A stretch of 64,000 nt of DNA. Origin: Thiodiazotropha sp040506775 (GTDB lineage: Bacteria; Pseudomonadota; Gammaproteobacteria; Chromatiales; Chromatiaceae). Position numbers and translations under genes: made by a program. The notes under the pieces were generated by a model. That model was not told the origin of the DNA, searched no databases, and saw only the letters and a list, made by a program, of their open reading frames with translations. Every line of letters starts with the position of its first letter. Position 1 is the stretch's first letter. The stretch is taken from the NCBI GenBank assembly GCA_040506775.1, contig JBEVWC010000005.1:29823-93822 (forward strand), given 5' to 3'. Below, in pieces: positions 44,721 to 53,687 of the stretch.

Positions 44721-44790
44721 GAGACAGATCGGCAGGACAGGCCCGCCTGTTTTACCCATTTCACCCCGTTTTGCACGTTATGGGTTATGC

Positions 44791-44812
44791 TTTTACCCAG
44801 GAGCGGGTAAAA
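44791..44812. promoter_or_regulatory. TTTTACCC/GGGTAAAA inverted repeat over a -10-like box
   Basis: Perfect 8-base arms (44791-44798 and 44805-44812) overlap a TAAAAT -10 candidate at 44808-44813, about 100 bases before rsfS. It might be an operator; the promoter itself has a weak -35. Confidence 0.4.
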
Positions 44813-44911
44813 TCGCCCCCTTTCCGGGAGGCCGCCGGCCGCTGTGTTGCGTCAAGCACCGGCCAACAGGGCTCTCAACCGACAACCACAGGTACAGCAG
44901 ATCGGGATTCG

Positions 44912-45274
44912 ATGGAGATAGAAGCACTCAAGAACGTCGTCGTCAAAGCACTTGAAGACATGAAGGCGAAGGACATCGTGATCCTTGATGTCCGGGGTAA
45001 AACCAGTATCACCGATATCATGATCGTGGCCAGCGGCACCTCGGACCGGCATGTGAAGTCGATTGCACAGACCGTGGCCTTTCAGGCGAAACAGGCGGGT
45101 GAATCCCCGTTGGGCACCGAAGGCTTGGATGACGGTGAGTGGGCCCTGGTCGATCTCAATGGGGTGGTGGTTCACGTGATGCTGCCCAAGGTGCGGGATT
45201 TCTACCATCTGGAGCGGCTCTGGTCCCTGGATGAGCCCCGGGAAACCCAAACCTCCCGCGAGATGAAATCCTGA
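44912..45274 (+). CDS. rsfS: Ribosomal silencing factor RsfS
   Basis: Binds protein L14 of the large ribosomal subunit and blocks subunit joining when nutrients are short. The 120-residue protein shows the family blocks EALKNVVVKALEDMKAKDI, VASGTSDRHVKSIAQTVAF and DGEWALVDLNGVVVHVMLP. The frame is open upstream to 44771, but ATG 44912 starts at the family-conserved residue and fits the usual length (105-120). The gene that usually follows, rlmH, is absent here; a WYL regulator lies next. Confidence 0.95.
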   Translation: MEIEALKNVVVKALEDMKAKDIVILDVRGKTSITDIMIVASGTSDRHVKSIAQTVAFQAKQAGESPLGTEGLDDGEWALVDLNGVVVHVMLPKVRDFYHLERLWSLDEPRETQTSREMKS

Positions 45275-45300
45275 TTCACATCTGAACCGGCGGCCGGATC

Positions 45301-46284
45301 ATGGATCGCTTCGATCGGATCTTCGAACTCAATCGCATCCTCCAGTCCGCGCGCTATCCGGTCTCCCGCAAACGTCTGGAGCAGGAGCTGGAGTGCTCCC
45401 GCGCCACGGTCAAGCGCCTGATCGAGGAGATGCGTCTGTATCTCAATGCGCCGATCATCTATGACCGCCAGCACAACGGTTATTGCTATGATCCCCGGGA
45501 AGGGGAGATGTACCAGCTGCCGGGTCTCTGGTTCAACGCCTCGGAACTGCAGGCGCTGCTCATGGTTCAGCAGCTGCTCGAAGGCATCCAGCCCGGTCTT
45601 CTGGACAGCCATCTGCAACCCCTCAAGCGCAAAATCGATGACCTGCTGAGTCAGCATCCGGGCAAGACCGGTCCCCTGTCGCGCCATATCCGCCTGCTGC
45701 AGGTGGCGGCCCGGCCGGCAGGTCCCTACTTCACCCTGCTGGCGGCGGCCCTGGCCTCCCGCCGGCGGGTGTCTCTGGTCTACCACTCACGGGGCGAGGA
45801 CCGGGTCACCCGGCGGGTGGTTTCACCCCAGCGTATGACCCTCTACCGGGACAACTGGTATCTTGATGCCTGGTGTCATCTGCGGGAAGGGCTGCGCACC
45901 TTCGCCCTGGATGCGATCAGTGAGCTGGAGGTGCTGGATGAGCCGGCCCTGGAGGTGGCTGAGGCGATACTGGAATCACACTATTCCGACGCCTATGGGA
46001 TCTTCTCAGGTGACGCGAGTCAGCACGCGGTATTGCGCTTCACTGCCCAGCGGGCCCGCTGGGTGTCCAGGGAACAGTGGCATCCCCGGCAGCAGGGGCG
46101 ATGGCTCGACGACGGCCGTTATGAACTGACCCTGCCTTATGCCCATGCCTCGGAACTGATCATGGATCTCATGCGCCAGGGACCGGAGGTGGAGGTGGTG
46201 GCGCCGCAAGCGTTGCGTGACGCCCTGATCAGCCAATTGGAACTGACCCTGGGACAGTACCGCGAGACCCATCCTGAAGCTTGA
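45301..46284 (+). CDS. WYL-domain transcriptional regulator (YafY type)
   Basis: A 327-residue DNA-binding regulator. The N-terminal winged helix (about residues 10-70) contains RYPVSRKRLEQELECSRATV, a typical HTH_11. The ligand-binding WYL domain (about 150-220) has RRVSLVYHSRGED and TLYRDNWYLDAWCHLR, whose tryptophan-tyrosine pair matches the family. Some WYL proteins sense single-stranded nucleic acids or small ligands. Context gives no target; it follows rsfS by 26 bases and may be co-transcribed. Confidence 0.9.
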   Translation: MDRFDRIFELNRILQSARYPVSRKRLEQELECSRATVKRLIEEMRLYLNAPIIYDRQHNGYCYDPREGEMYQLPGLWFNASELQALLMVQQLLEGIQPGLLDSHLQPLKRKIDDLLSQHPGKTGPLSRHIRLLQVAARPAGPYFTLLAAALASRRRVSLVYHSRGEDRVTRRVVSPQRMTLYRDNWYLDAWCHLREGLRTFALDAISELEVLDEPALEVAEAILESHYSDAYGIFSGDASQHAVLRFTAQRARWVSREQWHPRQQGRWLDDGRYELTLPYAHASELIMDLMRQGPEVEVVAPQALRDALISQLELTLGQYRETHPEA

Positions 46285-46357
46285 CCGGCCAGGTTGCGTA
46301 TCCCATGAGCCAAATCAATGGCCGCTGCCTGGTGTGACTATTTGTGTTCAGTCGCCT

Positions 46358-46468
46358 CTCGTTCCCACGCTTTGCGTGGGAATGCATACCGATATTCTGC
46401 GCACTGTATCAGCTTGATCGGTTCACCGGTGTCCGGGTCTGCATTCCCACGCAGAGCGTGGGAACGAG
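46358..46468. repeat. Repeat family A, copy 3
   Basis: 111-bp unit between the WYL regulator and the small charged gene, with CTCGTTCCCACGC at one end and GCGTGGGAACGAG at the other. Its right half shares GGTGTCCGGGTCTGCATTCC with copy 4. Confidence 0.82.
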
Positions 46469-46493
46469 AAAACAGGGTGAGTGTTGCGCTCGC

Positions 46494-46748
46494 TCAGGAC
46501 CGACATTTCTTTTTCAGTTCCTTGAAACGCTGTAAGGCCTTCTTACGCTGGGTATGCAGAATCTTGATCTCCAGTGCGAGCCGTTTGTACTTGGTGCGGT
46601 CCTTCACCTTTGACAGCTTCTCTTTCGCGGCCTTTTCACGTTTTTTCAGTTTCTTCAGCAGGTCGGAGATGCGATCGCATTTGACCTTCTCATCTTTGCC
46701 GGTATCCAGCAGGTTAACCAGTTTTTCTAAGAGTTTTTCAGGAGGCAT
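46494..46748 (-). CDS. Small lysine-rich helical protein
   Basis: An 84-residue protein with no hydrophobic segment, very rich in Lys, Glu and Leu (for example LLKKLKKREKAAKEKLSKVK), so a long coiled coil is likely. I recognise no family. It begins with MPPEKLLEKLVNLLDT, a plausible start, with AGGAGG-like bases (CTTTTTCAGGAGG reversed, 46739-46745 region) close to it. It lies alone between repeat copy 3 and the CNNM genes. Confidence 0.6.
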   Translation of the reverse strand: MPPEKLLEKLVNLLDTGKDEKVKCDRISDLLKKLKKREKAAKEKLSKVKDRTKYKRLALEIKILHTQRKKALQRFKELKKKCRS

Positions 46749-47044
46749 GCCTATCCCCGATGGTTGTTTGCTCGGCCTGCCTGATCACTGATGTCTCAGG
46801 GAACAGGCGTTTGAATTGACGACATATACGGCCGGCGTTGTATTGAGTTTCCCCGGTCGATATAACGAAACTCCGCTAGACTCAGTTGATATACTAAAAA
46901 ACCTTTGGACCATGATGTCACCGGTTGAGGCGCCGGAACCTTTTGCCCGTGGCTTATGGCCCAGGCCTGTCTCGGAGTCGCTCAGCGTGGCCTGGTGCAA
47001 CAAAGGTATTTGAAAATTTTAGCAGCCTGTGGGATTTCGTGGGT
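46749..47044. other. Intergenic region with candidate promoter
   Basis: About 300 bases before the CNNM pair. A frame from 46925 joins the first CNNM gene but has no family match. The only signal is an extended -10 (TGA before TATACT) near 46887-46895. Confidence 0.45.
46887..46895 (+). promoter_or_regulatory. Candidate extended -10 promoter for CNNM pair
   Basis: TATACT at 46890-46895 is preceded by TGA. The -35 is weak. It would give a leader of about 140 bases. Confidence 0.35.
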
Positions 47045-48451
47045 ATGGATCAGTTGAACCTGCTCGTGGAGTCGCTCGGATTGGGGGCGGTTGACTGGGA
47101 GCTTTGGCTGCGCATCGCGCTGCAGGTGGTGCTCCTGGGGTCTTCGGCGATCTTCTCCGGCTCGGAGACGGCGCTGTTTTCTCTGAGCCGTATCGATCTG
47201 CAGAAACTCCGCCAGAGCCGTGACAAACATTCGGAAAACATTCATGCGATGCTGGATGAGCCGCGTCGTCTGATCATTTCCATTCTGTGCGGCAACGAAC
47301 TGGTGAACATCGCCTCGGCCGCCAACATGGCGGCGATCCTGCTGCTGACGTTTGGCGAGGAGGAGGTTGGCTGGTTCAACATCCTGATCATGGTGCCTCT
47401 GCTGCTGCTGATCGGGGAGGTCACGCCGAAAACCATCGCGGTCAGTTTCCCGATCAAGTTCGCCACCCGCCTCACCGCGCGGATCCTGCCCCGCTGGATC
47501 GTCATCATCACCCCGCTCAGGGAAGCGGTGCGGCTGGTGGCCGACCGCATCACCACCCAGATCGTCGGCGAAGCGGTGGGTCGTGAAAACATCCTGCATG
47601 TGGATGAGCTGCGCACCCTGCTCCAGGAGGGTGAGGAGACCGGGGTGATCGAGGCCACTGAACGGGTGCTGATCGATAACATCCTCGAGGCCTCTGAGAC
47701 CGACATCTCCCGCATCATGACCCCGGGGCCGAGCATCCGCTTCCTCGATGCGGATCAGTCGGTTCCGGTGCTGATCGAGCAGTTCCGCCGCTTGCGCCAC
47801 CCCCGGGTGCCGGTCTACCAGGGGCATTGGGACAACGTGATCGGTTTTCTCCACTCCGAGGTGATCCTGCGTCTGGTGCAGGGGGGAGGCGAACTCGATC
47901 AGGTGACCCTGGAAAGGATCCTCAAGCCGGCTCACTTCGTCCCGCCGACCAAGAAGGTCGATGAGATGTTCGACTATTTCCAGAATCACAACACCCGCGC
48001 GGCGATCGTCCTGGGTGAGTATGGCGAGGTGCTGGGTATCGTCACCATGAAGGATGTGCTGACTTTCATCTTCGGCGAGATCAGCGGCACCATGGTCGGT
48101 CAGGAGCTTTATCACGAGGAGGACGAAAACAGTTACCTGGTGCCCGGGGACATGCGTCTGAGCGATTTCTACAATCTGACCAATTTCGATATCGAGGATC
48201 CGGTCATGGCGACCATCGGCGGGGTGGCGTTCCGCCTCTTTGACCGCTTGCCGAAACCGGGTGACCGGGTGCGTCACGAAGGTTATGAGTTTGTTGCGCG
48301 GGAGGTGACGGGTTTGCGCATCAGTCAGGTTCAGGTCAGCAAGATCGTCAACGAGGAGTCAACAGGTATACGGGAGCGGGATGCCGAGATGAGCGAAACC
48401 CCGGAAGATCAGGCCGATCCTCACGCTACAGACCCGGACCGGGAGGCCTGA
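47045..48451 (+). CDS. CNNM/CorC-type transporter-associated protein 1
   Basis: A 468-residue inner-membrane protein of the HlyC/CorC (CNNM) family. The N-terminal DUF21 membrane domain (about 15-190) starts SGSETALFSLSRIDLQKLR and has IGEVTPKTIAVSFP. A CBS pair (about 205-335) and a CorC_HlyC domain (about 345-440, VPGDMRLSDFYNL) follow. These proteins are linked to magnesium or cobalt movement. ATG 47045 is chosen, as the upstream extension has no family match. The next gene starts one base after the stop and is a paralogue. Confidence 0.88.
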   Translation: MDQLNLLVESLGLGAVDWELWLRIALQVVLLGSSAIFSGSETALFSLSRIDLQKLRQSRDKHSENIHAMLDEPRRLIISILCGNELVNIASAANMAAILLLTFGEEEVGWFNILIMVPLLLLIGEVTPKTIAVSFPIKFATRLTARILPRWIVIITPLREAVRLVADRITTQIVGEAVGRENILHVDELRTLLQEGEETGVIEATERVLIDNILEASETDISRIMTPGPSIRFLDADQSVPVLIEQFRRLRHPRVPVYQGHWDNVIGFLHSEVILRLVQGGGELDQVTLERILKPAHFVPPTKKVDEMFDYFQNHNTRAAIVLGEYGEVLGIVTMKDVLTFIFGEISGTMVGQELYHEEDENSYLVPGDMRLSDFYNLTNFDIEDPVMATIGGVAFRLFDRLPKPGDRVRHEGYEFVAREVTGLRISQVQVSKIVNEESTGIRERDAEMSETPEDQADPHATDPDREA

Positions 48452-48452
48452 G

Positions 48453-49715
48453 ATGGACTGGACACTCGAACTGCTCATCATTCTCGTGTTTCTGGTGCTG
48501 AAGGGGTTTTTTTCCGGCTCCGAGATCGCCATGGTCAATTCGGACAAGTTGAAGCTGCGCCACCAGGCGAAGATGGGCAACCGTGGCGCGGCCCTGGTGC
48601 TGAAGCTGTTCCGCACCCCGGATGTGATCCTCGGCACCACCCTGGTCGGCACCAATCTCGCCACGGTCATCATCTCGACCCTGGGTACCCTGGTGTGTAT
48701 CGATCTGTTCGGCCCGGTCGGAGACCTGGTCTCAGTGCTGATTCTTACTCCGATTCTGCTGATTTTCGGCGAGGTGGTGCCGAAGAGCGTGTTTCAGCAG
48801 GAGGCGGACAACCTGGTCCAGCGGCTGATCTATGTGTTGCGCTTCTTCTCCTACGTCTTCTATCCGGTGATTTTCATCTTCACCCGGGTGGCGCGGCTGG
48901 TGACCCGTATCGTAGGCGGCGGCAACATCCCCCAGAACATGTTCATCACCCGTGAGGAGTTGCGTGTGCTGCTCGATTCCTCGGAATCCAGCGCCGGGCC
49001 TCATGGCATCGACCGCAAGAAGATCCGCCGCATCATGCGCTTTGCCGAGATCACTGTCGGCGAGGCGATGATCCCGCTGCCCGACGTGGTGGGTTTCAAC
49101 GAGATGCGCAACATGAAGGAGGCGATCCGGCTGGTTACCAAGCATGGGTTCAACCGGCTACCGGTGTATCGGGGCAACATCACCAATGTGAAGGGTATCC
49201 TGACCCTGGATACCTGGGACCTGATGCAACAGGATTTACAGAATCAGTCGGTCATGGACTACATCACCCCGGCGCTGTATCTCTCTCCGCGGCAAACCAT
49301 CGACCAGGCGCTGCCGATGTTGCAGGCCCGTGAGGATCACATGGCGATCGTGGTGGACGAGTTCGGTTCCGCGGTGGGTATCCTCACTATGGAGGATGTG
49401 TTCGAAGAGGTGGTGGGTGAGATCGACGTCGGCTACGACTTCGATGAATACCATCCCAAACGGCGTCTCTACATCGAACATGAGAGCGAAAACTCCCATC
49501 TGGTCGGTGGCCGGGTCGCGGTCTCCGAACTCAACGATATCCTGCATGTCCAGTTCCCGGTTCATGAGGCACTGACCATCGGCGGACTGGTGGTGAGTCG
49601 GCTGGGTCATATACCCGGGGAGGGGGACTGGATCGAGGAGCAGGGTTATCGGATCGGGGTGATCGAAGCGGATGAACGTTCGGTGCTGAAGGTTCGGATC
49701 GAACGGATTGTCTGA
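48453..49715 (+). CDS. CNNM/CorC-type transporter-associated protein 2
   Basis: A 420-residue paralogue of the upstream gene with the same layout: DUF21 membrane domain (LKGFFSGSEIAMVNSDKLKL, FGEVVPKSVFQQEA), CBS pair (about 200-320) and CorC_HlyC domain (about 340-415, VGGRVAVSELNDIL). One base separates the two genes, so they are one operon. Such tandem pairs are known in gammaproteobacteria and may form one transport unit, which is inference. Confidence 0.88.
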   Translation: MDWTLELLIILVFLVLKGFFSGSEIAMVNSDKLKLRHQAKMGNRGAALVLKLFRTPDVILGTTLVGTNLATVIISTLGTLVCIDLFGPVGDLVSVLILTPILLIFGEVVPKSVFQQEADNLVQRLIYVLRFFSYVFYPVIFIFTRVARLVTRIVGGGNIPQNMFITREELRVLLDSSESSAGPHGIDRKKIRRIMRFAEITVGEAMIPLPDVVGFNEMRNMKEAIRLVTKHGFNRLPVYRGNITNVKGILTLDTWDLMQQDLQNQSVMDYITPALYLSPRQTIDQALPMLQAREDHMAIVVDEFGSAVGILTMEDVFEEVVGEIDVGYDFDEYHPKRRLYIEHESENSHLVGGRVAVSELNDILHVQFPVHEALTIGGLVVSRLGHIPGEGDWIEEQGYRIGVIEADERSVLKVRIERIV

Positions 49716-49856
49716 CTGGCTATACAGGGGTTGGATGGAGGGGGCGACAGAGATTTTTCCGTCGAGTGATGGGGAGAAGGTGAGTAACGGATCTGCTTAC
49801 CGCTCATCGTTGTGTTCCTCATCCTGATAACGTTGGTTTCGCCCTCCTGGGCGAGT

Positions 49857-49968
49857 CACGTTCCCGCGCTCTGCGTGGGAACGCCGATCGATATCTCAAT
49901 GCATTACCCAAGCCTGTCAGACCGGTGCAAGTCCGGGTCTGCATTCCTACGCAGAGTGTGGGAACGAG
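49857..49968. repeat. Repeat family A, copy 4
   Basis: Unit bounded by CACGTTCCCGCGCTCTGCGT and ...GCAGAGTGTGGGAACGAG, with the interior ending GTCCGGGTCTGCATTCC like copy 3. Several differences from other copies show it is older or decayed. Confidence 0.75.
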
Positions 49969-50052
49969 TGTAACCAAAATAGGGTGCCCGTCTGCCCACC
50001 CCTTGGGGGATGGTTGTGCTCAAACAATCCGCCCCGGAGCTGCGGAGGGTAT

Positions 50053-50180
50053 TTCCCGGGTTCCGCTTCGCTGCACCCGGGCTACGGTGCTTGGGACACA
50101 CGGGGAGTAGCCCGGGTGGCGCGGGATCCGGCGGAATGTGAGCAACTGCGGGACAGTGCAAAACTCTCCAGGCTTCATGG
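50053..50180. repeat. CCCGGGTTCCG-type dispersed repeat, copy 2
   Basis: Begins TTCCCGGGTTCCGCTTCGCT then GCACCCGGGCTA and continues through GGGACACA and ACTGCGGGA, matching 27643-27790 in block order with many small differences. Confidence 0.6.
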
Positions 50181-50438
50181 CATGGGGGACAAGTTGTTAC
50201 AGACAGGCTACCATTTTGTTAAATAATCCCGGACGAGAGACGACACTACTTCTTGTGGGGCTGTGCTGAATCCGTCATGCGGTAACAGCCATCTCAATAC
50301 GGGTGGTGGAACCACACCCGGGTCCGAATCAAGATGGTGATCGTTCACCACGTGCGGCGCCGCGGGCCGGCAGGCACAGGCAGGTGCCGTTTACAAACAA
50401 ATGGATGATCAAACCAATAAAAACCATGGGTAAACGGT

Positions 50439-52247
50439 ATGGTATTTGAGTCACATTCCCGCTTCGCCGGCAGACTGACCCAGGGTCTTCTGCTGCTGCT
50501 CGCGATGCTTTCCGCGTTTGTTGCGCTACCGGTATTTGCCGCCAGCGATTCGCAGCAGTCGATCGAATGGGGTGTGATGGGCATGCAGCTGTTCGGTGGG
50601 CTGGCACTGTTCCTGTTCGGTATGGAACAGATGGCCGATGCCCTCAAGGCGGTGGCCGGTGAGCGGATGAAAGGCATTCTGGCCAAGTTGACCAGCAATC
50701 GTTTCATGGGGGCCGCTACCGGGGCCTTCGTCACCGCGATTATCCAGTCTTCATCCGTGACCACGGTGCTGGTGGTGGGATTCATCACCGCCGGCCTGAT
50801 GACCCTGTCCCAGTCCATCGGGGTGATCATGGGCGCCAACGTGGGCACCACGATCACCGCGCAGATCGTTGCCTTCAAGGTCACCAAGGCGGCGCTGCTG
50901 ATGATCGGCCTCGGCTTCACCATGCTGTTCGTTTCCAAGCAGGAGCGGATCAAGCAGTACGGCGGGATGCTGATGGGGTTGGGTCTGGTGTTTTTCGGTA
51001 TGAGCGTGATGAGTGACGCGATGCAGCCATTACGCACCTATCAACCCTTCCTCGACCTGATGGTGCGTATGGAAAGCCCCCTGGTGGGCATTCTGGTGGC
51101 TGCCGCCTTCACCGGACTGATTCAATCCTCATCCGCCACCACGGGTATCGTAATCGTCATGGCCAGCCAGGGGTTCATTTCCCTGAATGCGGGAATCGCG
51201 CTGGCCTTTGGCGCCAATGTCGGCACCTGCGTGACCGCACTGCTCGCCTCTATCGGTAAACCCCGCGAGGCGGTGCGCGCGGCGCTGGTTCACGTCCTGT
51301 TCAATGTGCTGGGGGTGCTGCTGTGGGTGGCCTTCATTCCCCAGCTGGCGGATTTTGTCAGCCTGTTTTCACCGACCCATCCGGAACTCTCGGGACTCGA
51401 ACGCCTGGGTGCCGAGACCCCGCGTCAGATTGCCAACGCGCATACCGTGTTCAATCTTGCGAACACCCTGATTTTCATCGGATTCACCACCCAGTTGGCG
51501 CGGGTTGTGGAATGGCTGGTGCCGGACCGCCTGATCGAGAGCGAGGAGCTCACGGTCAGCGCCAAATATCTGGACGATGAATTGCTGAGTACGCCCTCGC
51601 TGGCCCTGGACCGGGTGCGCCTGGAGATGTTGCACATGGGCGAGCGGGTGCAGGAGATGCTGGAACGCATCATGCCGGCGATTCTCACCGGCAACCGGGA
51701 GTCCCTGCGCGCGGTGGCGCAGATGGATGATGTGGTGGATATCCTCAATGCGCAGATCCTCGAATATCTGGGCAAGATCAGTAAACAGAGTCTCACCGAT
51801 CATCAGACCGAGGAGTTCCTGGGGTTGATGGAGGCGGTGTCCGATCTTGAGAACATCGGCGACACCATCGAGACTAACCTGGTCGCCCTGGGCTATGAAC
51901 GGCTGCAGCATGGTTTCTCCATCAGTATGCCGACCCGGGAGGTGCTGATGGGGTTTCATAACGTGGTGAAGAAGTCGGTGATGGGGGCGGTACAGGCGGT
52001 CTCACAGACCAACGAAGAGGTGGCCCGCTCGGTGATCGCGATGAAGGATGAGATCAACGACATGGCGAATTCCGCAGCCCTGCATCAGGCGCGCAGACTG
52101 GTGGCCGAGGAGCCGAACCGGATTGCCGCCTATACCACTGAGATCGACATCATCGAGAAACAGAAACGGATCTATTACTTCGCCAAGCGCATGGCCAAAA
52201 CCGTACTGTTACCCGAAGAGGAGGAAGCGGCTCAATCCAGTGAGTGA
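50439..52247 (+). CDS. NptA-type Na/Pi cotransporter with PhoU-like domain
   Basis: A 602-residue sodium-phosphate cotransporter family protein. A possible signal anchor is at the start, then two repeated membrane domains with the signature QSSSVTTVLVVGF and QSSSATTGIVIVM, about eight helices in all. The C-terminal ~200 residues are PhoU-like (helical, LERIMPAILTGNRE and LMEAVSDLENIGD). These proteins can move phosphate out or in depending on the system. The stop runs 16 bases into the 3' end of the convergent phosphoesterase gene. Confidence 0.9.
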   Translation: MVFESHSRFAGRLTQGLLLLLAMLSAFVALPVFAASDSQQSIEWGVMGMQLFGGLALFLFGMEQMADALKAVAGERMKGILAKLTSNRFMGAATGAFVTAIIQSSSVTTVLVVGFITAGLMTLSQSIGVIMGANVGTTITAQIVAFKVTKAALLMIGLGFTMLFVSKQERIKQYGGMLMGLGLVFFGMSVMSDAMQPLRTYQPFLDLMVRMESPLVGILVAAAFTGLIQSSSATTGIVIVMASQGFISLNAGIALAFGANVGTCVTALLASIGKPREAVRAALVHVLFNVLGVLLWVAFIPQLADFVSLFSPTHPELSGLERLGAETPRQIANAHTVFNLANTLIFIGFTTQLARVVEWLVPDRLIESEELTVSAKYLDDELLSTPSLALDRVRLEMLHMGERVQEMLERIMPAILTGNRESLRAVAQMDDVVDILNAQILEYLGKISKQSLTDHQTEEFLGLMEAVSDLENIGDTIETNLVALGYERLQHGFSISMPTREVLMGFHNVVKKSVMGAVQAVSQTNEEVARSVIAMKDEINDMANSAALHQARRLVAEEPNRIAAYTTEIDIIEKQKRIYYFAKRMAKTVLLPEEEEAAQSSE

Positions 52248-53683
52248 TTGAGATACTCCTGCAGCGGCTCGACCGGGTAGATGAGCGGTACCATGTGTCC
52301 GTCCACCCGGGTCATTACCCCCACCCAGTCCGGGTGACCGGCGTAGACCACGTAGTGATTTTCGATCTGACCCACATCCCGCCACAGGGTGTCGTCCATG
52401 GACAGCGGTGTGTGTCCCACGATCAAGGGTGTCTCGGGATCGAGTTCGAAAAGTTTCCTGAGACGTCTCACATCGCCCTTGGTGTAGCCCCCGGGTCGGG
52501 AGGGTGTCTGCAGGCGGTTACGCGTCACTTCATGGACCAGGCCGGGCTGGTTGCGCATGTTGACCAGTGAGATGGGGTCCGTGCGCGATGTAGGGGGTGC
52601 GGCGTGGCAACAGATCATCTGTCCGGACCAGGCCAGCAGGGGCAGGCGTTCGTAAAAACGCTCCATCGCCTTGCGGTATTCCTTGCCGCGATTCTTGTTG
52701 AGTGCTTTCTTCCATAACATGCCCTGGAGCACGCCGCCTTTCGCGATGTCATCGGAAAAGCCGTCATGATTCCCCCGCAGGTAGAACACCTGTTGCGGAA
52801 AACGGGCTTTGAGCTGCAGTATCAGGTCCATCATCAGGATGGAACTCTCCATCTCCTCATAGTGGCCCTCCGTTTCACTGTGAACCGCGTCACCCAGAAT
52901 CACCAGGCAGGCCTCACCGCTTTCCAGCCCTTCGAGGAATTGGTTTTGGCTGAGCAGGGTGAGCAGGTTGTCCACCTTACCATGCAGGTCCCCCACAATG
53001 ATGGGTGTCAGATTGTCCGGAAGTGCGAGTACGGCTCCGGGGCGGCCCTCGGCGTCTTTTTCGCAGTATGCCTCCTGATCCAGCAGTTCATTGACATGGT
53101 TGAGCAGTTGCAGGGCCTGTGGGTTCGGCAGGGGGGCGATTTTTCCACCAAAAAGCTGCTTTAGCCGCTTGAGTTTACGGTGCCGCCAGTGGGTGATGCT
53201 GGTGTGGTGTTTCTCTTTCAAAAGTGGCGACAGGCAGCTGCCCTGCTGTGGCGTGAGATCACGAAAAATCAGATCTCCGTCATCATTGCGGATGGTCATC
53301 AGGATTTCCGCGTTCCGGGTTGGGGTGCTCTGGCAGGCTGCCAGTGGGTCGCCACTCTGAAGAGTCAGCTTGTCACCGTCTTCAATCCGGCAGAATGCTG
53401 AGATCTGATGGTAATACCGGTCGGGATCGAACAGCAGATACGCCTTACTGCGGCAGCGCGACAGCACTGCGAGGGAGAGGCATTCCGGATAGAGATGCAG
53501 GATCTTGCCGCTGCCGGGCAGGTTGAGTTGCAGAGGGTAACCCGGTAATGAGATCCGGACCTTCTGGTCGGCCAGATGATAGGCCTGTTTCAAGTCGACC
53601 GAATCGCACTGTTCGAGGCCGGAGAAGAGTTTTCGCAAACGCTTCAGCAGGCTTTTCTTACTTTTCAATCCGGATTGCGCCAT
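52232..53683 (-). CDS. PPP-type metallophosphoesterase
   Basis: A 483-residue calcineurin-like phosphoesterase. The metal-binding motifs are IVGDLHGKVDN (GDxHG), ILGDAVHSE (GDxxx), LRGNHDGFSDD (GNHD), ICCHAAPP and VGHTPL, in the order of protein phosphatases, so it may remove phosphate from a protein or small molecule. The first ~190 residues are a separate domain with FCRIEDGDKLTLQSG. It ends by overlapping the NptA-type gene by 16 bases, convergently, and begins 4 bases after the P-loop gene. Exact substrate unknown. Confidence 0.83.
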   Translation of the reverse strand: MAQSGLKSKKSLLKRLRKLFSGLEQCDSVDLKQAYHLADQKVRISLPGYPLQLNLPGSGKILHLYPECLSLAVLSRCRSKAYLLFDPDRYYHQISAFCRIEDGDKLTLQSGDPLAACQSTPTRNAEILMTIRNDDGDLIFRDLTPQQGSCLSPLLKEKHHTSITHWRHRKLKRLKQLFGGKIAPLPNPQALQLLNHVNELLDQEAYCEKDAEGRPGAVLALPDNLTPIIVGDLHGKVDNLLTLLSQNQFLEGLESGEACLVILGDAVHSETEGHYEEMESSILMMDLILQLKARFPQQVFYLRGNHDGFSDDIAKGGVLQGMLWKKALNKNRGKEYRKAMERFYERLPLLAWSGQMICCHAAPPTSRTDPISLVNMRNQPGLVHEVTRNRLQTPSRPGGYTKGDVRRLRKLFELDPETPLIVGHTPLSMDDTLWRDVGQIENHYVVYAGHPDWVGVMTRVDGHMVPLIYPVEPLQEYLNHSLD

Positions 53684-53687
53684 GGCT

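Larger units (their letters stand above)
49716..50438. other. Repeat-rich intergenic region
   Basis: 723 bases between the CNNM pair and the NptA-type gene. It holds repeat family A copy 4 (49857-49968), repeat D copy 2 (50053-50180), and a weak Pho-box-like pair (CTGTGCT-4-CCGTCAT, 50261-50278). I see no gene with a ribosome site. Confidence 0.6.

Noticed and set aside
46982..48277. 431-codon minus frame opposite the first CNNM gene
   Set aside because: Antisense shadow; the plus-strand protein has clear DUF21 and CBS patterns.
44513..49968. Family A repeats as an IS element
   Set aside because: Units are about 110 bp, have no transposase frame and look like paired palindromes rather than a full insertion sequence.
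50261..50278. Pho-box-like pair before the NptA-type gene
   Set aside because: CTGTGCT and CCGTCAT match the consensus only partly and lie 160 bases from the start, so it is noted in the intergenic entry but not claimed.
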